Positions 35,670 through 45,080 of a stretch of DNA of 64,000 bases are shown one piece after another. The first letter of the stretch is position 1; every line of letters starts with the position of its first letter. The translations under genes and the position numbers were made by a program. Below the pieces are notes generated by a model that searched no databases, was not told where the DNA came from, and worked only from the letters and a program-made list of their open reading frames with translations. The stretch spans positions 62,001 through 126,000 of the forward strand of contig NZ_JBBPBZ010000006.1 of NCBI RefSeq assembly GCF_038070105.1, read 5' to 3'. The stretch is from Methylocystis sp. IM3 (lineage in GTDB: Bacteria > Pseudomonadota > Alphaproteobacteria > Rhizobiales > Beijerinckiaceae).

Positions 35670-36326
35670 ATGAGATCGCATGAGAAACTCCTCCTTGAAA
35701 ACAAGGCTTGGGCCGAAGAGACAACACGCCGCAAGCCCGAATTTTTCGAACAACTCGCGCACGGCCAGCAACCAGAATTCCTCTGGATCGGTTGCGCGGA
35801 CAGCCGCGTCCCGGCGGATATTATCGTCAATGCTGAACCCGGCCTGATTTTCGCACATCGCAATATCGCCAACCAAGTCGTCGCCACCGACCTCAATTGC
35901 CTCGGCGTCGTGCAATATGCCGTTCAAGTTCTGAAGGTGAAGCACATTATCGTCTGCGGCCATTACAATTGTGGCGGCGTGAAAGCGGCTTTGTCACGTC
36001 AGCGGTCGGATTTCACGCTGCTGAACAAATGGCTGCTGCACGTGAAAGATGTTTATCGCCTCCATCGCAACGAACTCGACGCCATCAATTGCATCGACGC
36101 CAAGACCAACCGCCTCGTCGAGCTCAACGTCATCGAGCAAGTCAACAACCTCGCCTTCTCATCGATCGTTCAGAATGCCTGGCGAAGTGAGCAACGCCCA
36201 ATGATTCATGGATGGGTTTATGCGCTCGACGACGGCCTTTTGAAGCAGCTCATCACGCTGGGTCCCGAGAGCACGATGGACCCGATCTACCGGTGGGACG
36301 ATGAGCCCGCAGAGCAGGCGTACTAA
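35670..36326 (+). CDS. Beta-carbonic anhydrase
   Basis: 218 residues. Zinc ligands and catalytic dyad are all present: Cys42, Asp44, Arg46 in GCADSRVPAD, and His98, Cys101 in CGHYNCGGV. It interconverts CO2 and bicarbonate in the cytoplasm. The C-terminal HGWVYALDDGLLKQL matches the clade with E. coli Can. It is followed after 27 bp by a SulP anion transporter, a common pair for bicarbonate supply. A PII-like remnant lies beyond the transporter. Confidence 0.95.
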   Translation: MRSHEKLLLENKAWAEETTRRKPEFFEQLAHGQQPEFLWIGCADSRVPADIIVNAEPGLIFAHRNIANQVVATDLNCLGVVQYAVQVLKVKHIIVCGHYNCGGVKAALSRQRSDFTLLNKWLLHVKDVYRLHRNELDAINCIDAKTNRLVELNVIEQVNNLAFSSIVQNAWRSEQRPMIHGWVYALDDGLLKQLITLGPESTMDPIYRWDDEPAEQAY

Positions 36327-36353
36327 AAGCTTCAAGAGGAGGCACCGAACGTC

Positions 36354-37916
36354 ATGCGCAAGCATCTCGATTATTACACGCGTTATCTGGACCACGATAT
36401 CCCCGCGGGGGTCGTCGTGTTTCTTGTGGCCCTGCCGCTCTGTCTTGGAATCGCGGTCGCCTCCGGGGCTCCACCTTTTTCCGGCGTCATCGCTGGCATT
36501 GTCGGCGGTCTCGTCGTTTCCGTCGTCAGTGGCTCACAACTGAGCGTTTCCGGCCCGGCGGCCGGCCTTACTGTCATTGTCGCCGCGGCGGTGGAGAAAT
36601 TCGGCCTCAGCGGCGCCGTCCTGGCAGTCGCGCTCTCCGGCCTCTTTCAGATCGGCATGGGCTATGCCCGCGCGGGCGTGATCGGCGCCTATTTTCCATC
36701 CGCCGTCATCAAGGGCATGCTGGCCGCAATCGGCCTGATCCTGATCGTAAAGCAGTTGCCGCATGCGATCGGCTATGACGCGGAGGCCGACAGCGATCTG
36801 TCCTTCCTCGAAAACGGCGCCAATGGGACGTTTTCCTTTGTCTGGTCGTCGCTGAACTCCATCTCGCCCGGATCCACAATCGTCTCCTTGGTCTCGCTCG
36901 CAATCTTGCTTCTGTGGGACACCGACAGGATACGGGGAAACCGAATCCTCGCGCTTGTGCCGGGCCCGCTGGTCGCCGTGTTCTTTGGCATTCTCTTCAA
37001 CCTGGCCGCGCAGGCCGTGGCGCCTTTCTTCGCGATTTCCCCACAGCATCTCGTGACGCTGCCGCAAATCTTCGGCGCCCGCCAGTTCGCGGGACAAATC
37101 CACTTGCCAGATTTTGGATTGCTGACCGACTACCATATCTACGTGACGGCGGCGACTCTTGCGCTTGTCGGCAGTCTTGAAACCCTGCTCAGTCTCGAGG
37201 CCGTCGACAAGCTCGATCCACTCAAGCGCACAGCCCCCACCAATCAGGAGCTCAAGGCGCAAGGCGTCGGCAATTTCGTGAGCGGTATGATGGGCGGGCT
37301 ACCCATCACAGCGGTAATCGTGCGCAGCTCCGCCAGCATCAACGCCGGGGCGCACACCAAGGTCGCTTGCATTGTGCATGGCGTGCTTCTGCTGTTGAGC
37401 GTCATGTTCCTCGCCAGTGTGCTGAACATGATCCCGCTCGCTTGCCTTGCGGCAGTGCTTCTGCTCACCGGCTACAAGCTGGCCAAGCCAAAACTCGTGG
37501 CTGAACAATTCGAAAAGGGATTCGAGCAGTTCGCGCCTTTCGCAGTCACGATCGCGGCCATCCTTCTGACTGATCTTCTCAAGGGGATGGCGATCGGCAT
37601 GGCGGTTGGTCTTTTCTTCGTGCTTCGCACCAATTACCACTCAGCGTTCACGCTTACCCGCGACGGAAATCATTACCTGTTGCGGCTGCAGAAAGATGTC
37701 TCGTTCCTCAACAAGGCGCCTCTCCGCAACATTCTCGAGGAGATAGAGGGAGACAGTTTCGTCGTGATCGACGGAACCCGGGCGACTTTTATTGATCGCG
37801 ACATCATGGAAACCCTCGAGGATTTCATGAAAGCCGCAGGCGACAGCAACATCCGCGTCATTTTGAAGGACCTCCCGAGAGTCGAGAAGAGCGCGGCGCT
37901 GGCGGTGGTCGCTTGA
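36354..37916 (+). CDS. SulP-family anion transporter (bicarbonate/sulphate)
   Basis: 520 residues. About 11-14 membrane helices begin DIPAGVVVFLVALPLCLGIA, with the SulP signature GIVGGLVVSVVSGSQLSVSG and ALVGSLETLLSLEAVDKLDP, then a STAS-like domain from ~430 (VVIDGTRATFIDRDIMETLE). SulP proteins next to beta-carbonic anhydrases are usually bicarbonate carriers (BicA-like) rather than sulphate permeases, and I infer that here. An AGGAGG lies ~10 nt before the ATG. Confidence 0.9.
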   Translation: MRKHLDYYTRYLDHDIPAGVVVFLVALPLCLGIAVASGAPPFSGVIAGIVGGLVVSVVSGSQLSVSGPAAGLTVIVAAAVEKFGLSGAVLAVALSGLFQIGMGYARAGVIGAYFPSAVIKGMLAAIGLILIVKQLPHAIGYDAEADSDLSFLENGANGTFSFVWSSLNSISPGSTIVSLVSLAILLLWDTDRIRGNRILALVPGPLVAVFFGILFNLAAQAVAPFFAISPQHLVTLPQIFGARQFAGQIHLPDFGLLTDYHIYVTAATLALVGSLETLLSLEAVDKLDPLKRTAPTNQELKAQGVGNFVSGMMGGLPITAVIVRSSASINAGAHTKVACIVHGVLLLLSVMFLASVLNMIPLACLAAVLLLTGYKLAKPKLVAEQFEKGFEQFAPFAVTIAAILLTDLLKGMAIGMAVGLFFVLRTNYHSAFTLTRDGNHYLLRLQKDVSFLNKAPLRNILEEIEGDSFVVIDGTRATFIDRDIMETLEDFMKAAGDSNIRVILKDLPRVEKSAALAVVA

Positions 37917-38200
37917 ATCTGGTTGCACTGCTGCGAAATCTTCAATGCGTCGCCACATATCCACGCGCTGTAGCGGGACGAGAGGAGCGCGCATTTTGCA
38001 ACCTCCATCGGAAAGGGACTGCCACGAGCAAGGCCACGGGCCTCGGTGTTGTGGCGGTTCCGCCGTTTCCTATATTTAGGAAGCAAGGACGCGGGATGTC
38101 ACTGAAGAGGCAACACACGGGTCGCAACCCGCACGAAAATCTTTACCAGCTTCTTACCGCAAGGACATCACATGCGACCCTGCTATGGCTCGGCTTGTGA

Positions 38201-38400
38201 CTATTGCTCAACAAGATGCACAACGCCGACGATTTCCTGGATAGGCACAACAAAGGAGAGGCCATGGCCGGCGGAGGCCAACTCGGCGGCCTCCGCAATC
38301 TCTTCGAGCATCTTGTCCTTGAGATCGGTCGACACTCCCGTGAGCACAATTTCCTTTTCGCGCTCGATTTGAATGCCGACACCGATTCCGCGCGTGGGCC
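38201..38400 (-). pseudogene. PII-like protein, C-terminal remnant
   Basis: The minus strand, ending at the TAG at 38201, reads GIGVGIQIEREKEIVLTGVS, DLKDKMLEEIAEAAELASAG, HGLSFVVPIQEIVGVVHLVE. The pattern of strand, helix, 'G-G--FV-P---VV--' and final strand matches the last two thirds of PII-like signalling proteins, including those linked to SulP or carbon uptake genes. No start codon or N-terminal strand/T-loop is found before the Kef gene stop at 38443. I judge it a truncated gene. Confidence 0.5.
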
Positions 38401-38442
38401 ACTTGGGCCGCGGCGGAACCCTACGGCGGCGTGAAGGACAGC

Positions 38443-40212
38443 CTAGAGATCGTCCTCTACTTCGCCAGATTTTGCAGCCCGACGCAATTCCGCTCGGAAT
38501 TTATCCCGCTTTTCGTGCACCGAGGCGATAACGAACCCCATAGGAACCCCCAACCCGACGAGGGCCGCCTCTGAGATTTGGAGGCTCGCCTCGACCGTTT
38601 CCGGAACAGCATCGCTTACCCCAATGGAATAGAGATGACGCGCATGTGCTGTATCTCTTGCGCGCGCGACAATCAGAATGTCCGGCCGGACCTGCCGGGC
38701 CCCGAGCACGATGGCGTCTGCCGTCGATTGAGACCCTGTCGTCACAATAAGGGCTTCGGCATCCATAATGCCGCAAGCTCTCAAAAATCCCGTTTGCGTC
38801 GCATCTCCAAAAAATACTTCAAGTCCGCGTTGTCGGTCTTCCGCCACGAGATGTGGATTGCTATCAGTGGCGACGTGCGGCACCTCGTGCTCTTTGAGGA
38901 AAGATGTAACCACCTTTCCGACTCTCCCGTGACCGACAACAATCGCGTGCCCGCGCTGCTGACCTGGCGCGGCTTTCAATGCGAGGCCGACATCATGGGC
39001 GCGGGCGACCTGCGCACTGAAATGTCGAGCAACAACCGATAGCGCCGGAATGAGAGCCATCGTCACGGAGGCGCCCGCGAGCACGAATGCTGTCATCTGC
39101 GTTGAAATAAGTCCAAGCGTCGAGCCCATCCCTACCGCGACAAAAGCAAACTCTCCTCCTGGCCCCAAGAGGAGGCCAGTTTCGATCGCTGAATGCCACG
39201 GCAAATCAAAGGCGCGCGAAAGTGTCGCGATTATAATCGCTTTTAACGCAATAAGGCCAAACACGAGTGCGAGAATGGCTAATGGATCACGTGCGAGGTC
39301 GCGAAGATCCAAACCCATCCCTACCGTGAAAAAGAAAACTCCCAGCAACAATCCTTTGAATGGCTCGACAATGGCCTCTATGGCCTTGCGGTACTCCGTC
39401 TCCGCCAAGAGAAGGCCGGAAACAAAGGCTCCGAGCGCCATGGAAAGCCCCTCCACAGCAGCAAGCACGCCTGTTCCGATGATGACGAACAGCACCGCAG
39501 CCGTTAGCAGTTCTGCGGACTGAACGGCCCCGACGATCCGGAAAAGCGGTCGCAGGACAATCCGTCCAACCAAAATGATGAGCCCGATAGCGGTTGCGGC
39601 ATTGAATAGCGCTTGACCGACGCTCGACACCAGGGAGCCTTCGGCGTGTGCGCCAAGAACCGAAATCAACATTAGTATTGGGATGACGGCCAGGTCTTGC
39701 GCCAAGAGGATCGCGAAGCTCGCCCTCCCGACGCTGCTGGTAAGTCTCCCTTGGGACGAAAGAACTTCCAAGACGATCGCGGTCGATGACAAGGCGAGGC
39801 TCGATCCGAGAACGAGTGCGATCGACGGAGTTGCCTGTCCCGTCGCTCCAATGACCAACGATAACAGGAAGGCCGTGATAACGAACTGTAACCCGCCTAA
39901 TCCGAAAACAAGCCGGCGCATGGCCAGCAAGCGGTCGAAGGAAAGTTCCAGCCCAATGAGAAATAGGAGAAATACAACCCCGAGATCAGCGATCCCTTTC
40001 ACATTCTCCGGGTCGACTACGGTGAACCAGTAGAGGGCCGGCAACTGGGCGATGAATGAGCCAAGCCCATTTGGACCAAGTAAGACGCCAGCCCCGAGAT
40101 AACCGAGCACAGGGCTAAGTCCTAGGTAACGCATCAGAGGCACGACGACTCCGGCCGTCCCGAGAACAACTAGAGCGTCACTGTAAACCGGAACGTTAAT
40201 CGTCGTGACCAA
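38443..40212 (-). CDS. Kef-type K+/H+ antiporter (CPA2) with RCK domain
   Basis: 589 residues. Twelve or so membrane helices carry YLGLSPVLGYLGAGVLLGPN, GVVFLLFLIGLELSFDRLL, SSTAIVLEVL and GVFFFTVGMGLDL, typical of the Na+/H+ exchanger fold. A C-terminal RCK/TrkA-N domain (~420-540) begins HAIVVGHGRVGKVVTSFL with the NAD-binding GxGxxG and FGDATQTGFL. It resembles KefB/KefC and YbaL. It would exchange K+ or Na+ for H+ under nucleotide control. No KefF/G ancillary reductase is adjacent. Confidence 0.92.
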   Translation of the reverse strand: MVTTINVPVYSDALVVLGTAGVVVPLMRYLGLSPVLGYLGAGVLLGPNGLGSFIAQLPALYWFTVVDPENVKGIADLGVVFLLFLIGLELSFDRLLAMRRLVFGLGGLQFVITAFLLSLVIGATGQATPSIALVLGSSLALSSTAIVLEVLSSQGRLTSSVGRASFAILLAQDLAVIPILMLISVLGAHAEGSLVSSVGQALFNAATAIGLIILVGRIVLRPLFRIVGAVQSAELLTAAVLFVIIGTGVLAAVEGLSMALGAFVSGLLLAETEYRKAIEAIVEPFKGLLLGVFFFTVGMGLDLRDLARDPLAILALVFGLIALKAIIIATLSRAFDLPWHSAIETGLLLGPGGEFAFVAVGMGSTLGLISTQMTAFVLAGASVTMALIPALSVVARHFSAQVARAHDVGLALKAAPGQQRGHAIVVGHGRVGKVVTSFLKEHEVPHVATDSNPHLVAEDRQRGLEVFFGDATQTGFLRACGIMDAEALIVTTGSQSTADAIVLGARQVRPDILIVARARDTAHARHLYSIGVSDAVPETVEASLQISEAALVGLGVPMGFVIASVHEKRDKFRAELRRAAKSGEVEDDL

Positions 40213-40366
40213 TCACTCTTCTCCCATTAACTCTGCATTGGGCCTCGGCTTGAGCGCCGAGCCAAGTCAGCCAATCGTTATCCTTTGTACGGATGGGGTC
40301 GAGAGATGACCTGACACACTCCACCTCTCGACGACGCGGCAAAGTAATGGAAAGGGGAATGGAAAA

Positions 40367-40615
40367 ATGGTCAAGTTCATCACGCTCGTCGGCGCCAGTC
40401 TGATTTTCGTAGGCCACGGCGCCACGAAGGAAGCCTATGAACAATATTGCGCGACATGCCATGCCAGCGCCGGTAGACTTGCTCGAAAGCTGGAAGGCGC
40501 CACGGCGGAGGAGAAAGGCGCAAAGCTCGGCCGATTCCTGGAGACGCACCAAAAGCTCGACCCGGAAGTCCGCGCGAAGCTCGTGGACTATCTCGTCGGC
40601 CTGTCGCGGCCTTGA
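40367..40615 (+). CDS. Minimal c-type cytochrome
   Basis: 82 residues. A short signal (MVKFITLVGASLIFVGHGA) is followed by EQYCATCHAS, one haem-binding CxxCH. The mature part is only ~60 residues, and no Met follows the haem motif, so the sixth ligand cannot be the usual Met; His in LETHQKLD is the only candidate. The C-terminus VRAKLVDYLVGLSRP is the ordinary last helix. The stop directly abuts the stop of the convergent ferric-reductase-like gene (TGATCA). Confidence 0.75.
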   Translation: MVKFITLVGASLIFVGHGATKEAYEQYCATCHASAGRLARKLEGATAEEKGAKLGRFLETHQKLDPEVRAKLVDYLVGLSRP

Positions 40616-42067
40616 TCAGCGCAAGGCGAAGGCCGCGGCGACGGCGAGGACTGTCGCAATGACCGCCAGAGCTTGGTTGCGCCGGCTTTTATCCAACGCG
40701 CTGCGTCCGGCCGCATAATCGAAGCGTTCGTATAAAATATGCTCGGCGGGGACGCCGATATCGAGCAGGGCGTCTATCGCGATCTCCATCATTGCGGCCG
40801 GTCCGCAGACGAGGCAGCAGGTGTCTTTCGGCGGAAGGCCTGAGAGGATCTCCTCTATGTGGCGGCGGTCAATCGGACCCTGTTCAAAGGCCGGCAACTC
40901 AGCCAAGGCGTCGACCACTTTGACAATGTGCAGATCAAGGCGCCGGGAGAGACTCTCGATGAGCCGCAGCCCCGCGAGCGAGCCGGGAGTGCGGCCGGCG
41001 TAGAGGAGGCGGAAGGCGCGCGCGTCGCCGCTGTCGGCGGCCTCCTCAAGAATGCCGACGAGGGGCGCGACGCCGACGCCACCAGCGATCATGACGACAT
41101 TCGCGCCACCGGATGGCAGAATGAATCCGCCATGCGGCCCATCGATGGCCACGCGGCGGCCGGGCTCGATCGCGCCGAAGGCGTTGGTGCAATCGCCTGC
41201 TTCGCGAATGATCAGGCGCAATTGCGGCAGCATCTGCGGCGACGAGGCGATTGAAAATGGATGGTCGTGGAAGGGTGGGCTATTCGGCTCGATGGTCAGC
41301 CATAGAAATTGGCCGGCGCGAAACCGAAATGCGCGTCGCTGCGGCGCGCGCAGGACGATCTGCCAGACATGGTCCGCCATCGGTTCGACCGACTCGACGA
41401 CCCATCCCTGTCGCCACATGCGCCAGGGCCGCACGGCATAGGTGGAAAAAAGCGTCAGCAGCGCCCCGCCGCCGAGCAGCAGCCAGACCGCCTCGGGCAA
41501 AGGCGCGCTGCTGTAATCTCCGTTCGTCAGCGCGTGGTGGAGAATGAGTCCCGCGACGACGACAGCGAGCGGCCCATGTGTCGCGCGCCAGAATTCGTAG
41601 CGCACGCCGCGGCGCGTCCGCAGCAACGCGAAACCAACGAGAACGACAAGCCCTGTAAGCGATAAGGCGCCGGATAGCAGGCGGGGCCGAACCAGCATTT
41701 GGCTGAGCAGAACGAAGGCTCCTTGCGGGTCGTCAATGAATGCGGGGACCAGCGGCGCGAGCGGATGCGCAAATGCGATCAGCAGCGCCACGACGGCGGC
41801 GATGCGATGGAAGCCCATGGTCCGATCTATGCCGACGCGTCCGGAAAGCGTCTCGAACCGGCCCGAACTCCAGAATTGGAGAAAAAACATGGCGCCCGAG
41901 ATCATGGCGAGTCCGGCGCCGAGTTCGGACCAGTGGCTCTCCGGTTCGATACCCGCCGCCCAAGCGGCGAGAAGCGGCGCCGCGGCGGCAATAAGATAGA
42001 GGATCGCGAGCGCCTTGCCGGGAATCCCAGAGCGCCGGGCGGCGGCGGCGCGGTCGGAAAGGGCCAT
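40616..42067 (-). CDS. Ferric-reductase-like transmembrane flavoprotein
   Basis: 483 residues. Six or so membrane helices (to ~215) contain His pairs (GFHRIAAVVALLIAFAHPL and HGPLAVVVAGLILHHAL) for haem. An FAD domain has HDHPFSIASS and GPHGGF, and an NAD(P)H domain has IAGGVGVAPLVGIL and CGPAAMMEIAIDALLDIG. A final hydrophobic helix (AVIATVLAVAAAFAL) is unusual. It moves electrons from NAD(P)H across the membrane to a periplasmic acceptor. The neighbouring mini-cytochrome c could be that acceptor (inference). Confidence 0.9.
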   Translation of the reverse strand: MALSDRAAAARRSGIPGKALAILYLIAAAAPLLAAWAAGIEPESHWSELGAGLAMISGAMFFLQFWSSGRFETLSGRVGIDRTMGFHRIAAVVALLIAFAHPLAPLVPAFIDDPQGAFVLLSQMLVRPRLLSGALSLTGLVVLVGFALLRTRRGVRYEFWRATHGPLAVVVAGLILHHALTNGDYSSAPLPEAVWLLLGGGALLTLFSTYAVRPWRMWRQGWVVESVEPMADHVWQIVLRAPQRRAFRFRAGQFLWLTIEPNSPPFHDHPFSIASSPQMLPQLRLIIREAGDCTNAFGAIEPGRRVAIDGPHGGFILPSGGANVVMIAGGVGVAPLVGILEEAADSGDARAFRLLYAGRTPGSLAGLRLIESLSRRLDLHIVKVVDALAELPAFEQGPIDRRHIEEILSGLPPKDTCCLVCGPAAMMEIAIDALLDIGVPAEHILYERFDYAAGRSALDKSRRNQALAVIATVLAVAAAFALR

Positions 42068-42212
42068 CTTCTACCTCAGGGGGTCGCGGCTGTGAAAACT
42101 GATGGAGTGGTCCCTCGTCACGTTTGAGCTAGCGCTCTGATTTCTAGAAACTTAAAAGCAGAGGGGCCCTATCGGCGGCGATCTGGCTCCCTTCGCATCG
42201 ACCGATATTTGC

Positions 42213-42497
42213 TTATGGTATTTCGGAACAATGAGGCGGAATCCCAAAGCAATCAACATTCACAAGCGAAGCGGCGAGGTAGTCCAACCGAGGCTCCCGA
42301 ATTACTTCGCTTCGGTTGAGGTATTTCGAAATCGGGATTGGCTCCCAGTATTGCGAGAAGGAACCCTTGCCCGCGCCTTCGCCGGGGTCGTTGTAGCGCT
42401 TCCTTAGCGCGTCATAGAGCTCCTTGGGGGAGGCGGTTTTGGCGAGACCGAGCGCCTTAAAGGTTTCGTCCGGCGTTTCGGCCACCGTGGGGCCCAC
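42213..42497 (-). CDS. Small protein, possibly secreted; start uncertain
   Basis: 94 residues from a GTG at 42497. It contains SPKELYDALRKRYNDPGEGA and WEPIPISKYLNR. I do not recognise it with certainty. Directly upstream, in the same frame, the translation reads SSSKLAGVIALVFSFAVGPT then VAETPDE, a textbook Sec signal peptide, but no start codon is in frame; an ATG with GGAG lies in another frame at the expected place. A one-base change near 42550 may have broken the start, so this could be a recent pseudogene or a sequencing error. Confidence 0.5.
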   Translation of the reverse strand: MGPTVAETPDETFKALGLAKTASPKELYDALRKRYNDPGEGAGKGSFSQYWEPIPISKYLNRSEVIREPRLDYLAASLVNVDCFGIPPHCSEIP

Positions 42498-42966
42498 CGC
42501 AAAGCTGAAGACGAGAGCAATAACGCCGGCGAGCTTGCTCGAACTGACATCTCCAAGAGCTCTGCTTTCCGAATGGACATTTCGACTCCGCGTGTGATCG
42601 ACGCGGGTCTCTTCAGTAGACGTTATCGTTGTTCCTACAAGCAGGAGAACGAGAGCAGATCGACGAGATCACGGCGTCATCACCCGTCTGTCTTTATCAG
42701 ATTTCAGCTTGCTCGTTAAGCGAAGCCGCCAACTAGGAAAAATGGGCGGCTCAAACGGCAACCCTAAACTCTGCCTTCATTGAAGGAGCCGACCCGCGCG
42801 GTAATGTGGTGGTCTATTCGCAAGTTCAGCTTTGCTCTTATCCACGGCCCTCAATGCCGATGACTTTTGGTTAGCCGCTGGATAGCGAGCTAGTGCGAGC
42901 CTTTTCGTCGACAGCCTGCTAGCTTGGATCACGCGCTGAAAACCGCGATCGGCATAGGCTTCTTGG
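42498..42966. other. Intergenic region
   Basis: Includes the signal-peptide-like frame upstream of the 42213 gene; otherwise no gene, tRNA or clear terminator. Confidence 0.5.
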
Positions 42967-44499
42967 TCAACGCTTATCCATACGCTCCATTATAACCTCG
43001 GCGAGTAGACTTTCGGTGTCACGAAAGAGGGTGGCGACAGCGAGCGTGCGACCCTTGTTTTTGAACCGCAAAAGGCAGTCCTCGTGGGAGATATCACCCT
43101 CGATCTCGAGTTCGTCCCATTTGTCTGCATAGCCCACGTACTTGATTGGAATATCGTAATGTTGGCTCCAGAAGAATGGAGCGGCGGCAAATTCGTCCGC
43201 TCGCCCAAGCATGTTGTGCGCCGCAGTTTGGCCCTGCCGCACTGCGACCGCCCAATGCTCGACTCGAATGTTCTCGCCGCTATGCGGGTCGGGCCAGCGA
43301 GCGATATCGCCAGCCGCGAAGATCCCAGGGACGCTCGTTTCGAGATATGCGTCCACGACAACACCGCGATCAATTTTGAGACCGGCCATTTCTGCGAGTT
43401 CGATTCTCGGCCGCACGCCGATGCCTACGACTACCAGCCCCGCTTCAAGCGAGACGCCGCTTCTCAACAGCACTTGGTGTTCATCGATGGAAAGCGCGAC
43501 GTCTTCAAGGTGAAAAACCACTCCGTGCTCCTCATGGAGGCTACGCACGAAATCGCCCATCTGCACGCCAAGAATGCGCTCCAACGGCCTTTTCTCCGGC
43601 GCCACCACATGGACCTCAAGCCCACGAGCGCGCAAGGAGGCCGCAACTTCCAAGCCAATAAAACTCGCGCCGAGCACAACCGCGTGGTTCGTCGTATTAG
43701 CAAGTCCAATAATAGCCCGGCAATCAGCTAGTGAACGTAGTGTACGAACATGTGGGAGATTGGCGCCTGGGATTGTTGGCCGGATTGGCTCGCAGCCCGT
43801 GGCAAGCAGCAAGCGATCATAGGAAAGCTTGCCCCCATCGGCGAGCGCGAGCTCCTTTAAGCGCGTATCAATACCGCTTGCGTTCACGCCGAGCCGTAGT
43901 TCAATGTCATTCTCGGCATAGAAGGTGTTCGGTCTCAGTGGAAGCCAGTCTTCAGGCGCGTTGCCCGCGAGATAATCTTTGGACAAATTGGTTCGGTCGA
44001 TCGGCGCCACATCGTCGTTACTCAACACGACAATGCTTCCCTGGTAGCCTTCACGGCGCAGTCTCTCAGCTGCTGCGAATCCAGCGCCGCCGCCACCGAC
44101 GATTACAATCTTTTCGGGAACATTTCCCGAGGCCGCGGCACGTGATGGCGCCATCGCCTGAAGCTTTTCTTTTACGAAGATCTTATTTTCGCGCTGCTCG
44201 ACCGACCAGCACGCAATCGGACCGAAAGCCGGGCCGTGCGAGACTTTGCCAGTTCGGAGGTCAAAACATGCGTGATGCCAGGGGCAGTGCACGGAGCCGT
44301 CGACTACCAACCCGTCGACGAGGGGTGCGCCATAATGAGTGCAATGAGCGCCGACCGCAAACACTTCCGTCCCGAGGCGAGCTAGGAGCACTTTTTCCTC
44401 GCCAACATGACCGACCAATTTGCCGCCATCCGGAAGCTCCGTTAGCGCGATGCCTTCTGTAAGATCGGGGCCACCGGGCGCCGCTTGATCTTCAGCCAT
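42967..44499 (-). CDS. Rieske-fused AIF-type ferredoxin/NADH reductase
   Basis: 510 residues. An N-terminal Rieske [2Fe-2S] domain has Cys53-His55 (CTHYGAPL) and Cys72-His75 (CPWHHACFD). The FAD-binding GGGGAGFAAAERLRREGY begins ~135, and NAD-binding AVVLGASFIGLEVAASLRAR follows. The reductase ends in the WSQHYDIPIKYVGYA segment of AIF/BphA4-like enzymes. It resembles human AIFM3 and bacterial assimilatory-type reductases. I set the start at ATG 44499, six nt after GGGAG; longer frames add 29 non-homologous residues. It passes electrons between NAD(P)H and a small redox partner, not identified here. Confidence 0.92.
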   Translation of the reverse strand: MAEDQAAPGGPDLTEGIALTELPDGGKLVGHVGEEKVLLARLGTEVFAVGAHCTHYGAPLVDGLVVDGSVHCPWHHACFDLRTGKVSHGPAFGPIACWSVEQRENKIFVKEKLQAMAPSRAAASGNVPEKIVIVGGGGAGFAAAERLRREGYQGSIVVLSNDDVAPIDRTNLSKDYLAGNAPEDWLPLRPNTFYAENDIELRLGVNASGIDTRLKELALADGGKLSYDRLLLATGCEPIRPTIPGANLPHVRTLRSLADCRAIIGLANTTNHAVVLGASFIGLEVAASLRARGLEVHVVAPEKRPLERILGVQMGDFVRSLHEEHGVVFHLEDVALSIDEHQVLLRSGVSLEAGLVVVGIGVRPRIELAEMAGLKIDRGVVVDAYLETSVPGIFAAGDIARWPDPHSGENIRVEHWAVAVRQGQTAAHNMLGRADEFAAAPFFWSQHYDIPIKYVGYADKWDELEIEGDISHEDCLLRFKNKGRTLAVATLFRDTESLLAEVIMERMDKR

Positions 44500-44727
44500 T
44501 TCCATCTCCCTTAGTAGTTCGCGCGGCAGCAAATTCTCTTGGCCCAATGACGGACCTGTTCGGCGTCTGCTCGACCCGGAGATCAAGTCAATACTTCCGT
44601 TGAAGCACCGTAACGCAAGCGACGGTCTGGGTCCCTGATGCGCCGCGTAATTGGGGAGCCTCTGAGCAAAAACCCTTCTGAGTCTGCACTATAACGCGGA
44701 TTAACCGATCGCCCCGTCGCGAGCAGC
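44500..44727. other. Intergenic, no feature seen
   Basis: Upstream of the Rieske reductase and adjoining an ISL3 remnant; no gene supported. Confidence 0.4.
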
Positions 44728-44909
44728 TCAAAAGGACCCTGAGCAAGCGGGCGGTTCTGGTCGCAACCGAAAGCGGGCCTGTTTCACTCTTGGTGCAAGT
44801 CGCATCATCCACGCACGAAGCAATTCAATGCTGGCTCGACCATACATCGATTGCTCGAGCGCCTTCAATCGATTGATCTGGCCCTCCGTCTGTCCGTTGC
44901 TCCACGGGG
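44728..44909 (-). pseudogene. ISL3-family transposase C-terminal remnant
   Basis: Minus strand: PWSNGQTEGQINRLKALEQS, MYGRASIELLRAWMMRL, ending GSF-stop. The 'PWSNGQTEGQINRLK' block is the conserved end of ISL3 transposases, carrying the catalytic Glu (TEG). Everything upstream is missing. The right break is at ~44910, before the promoter region of the efflux operon. Confidence 0.85.
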
Positions 44910-45034
44910 TCCGTCACATTGATCGTATCCTTGGAATGCCTCGCCGGGCGCGGCCCGCGCCGCCCGGTAAGCGAGCGCCATAGCCCTTACGCTGCCCCCG
45001 GGCCTAGCGCCTACAGATACCAAGCTTGCTTATT

Positions 45035-45055
45035 ATATGTAGGCTTGATATGTAG
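45035..45055 (+). repeat. Direct repeat in the MarR promoter
   Basis: ATATGTAG (45035-45042), five bases, ATATGTAG (45048-45055), 26 bp before the MarR start. Two half sites in tandem are a candidate operator for the regulator. Confidence 0.5.
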
Positions 45056-45080
45056 CGAACGAACTAGGGGGACGCAGGCA

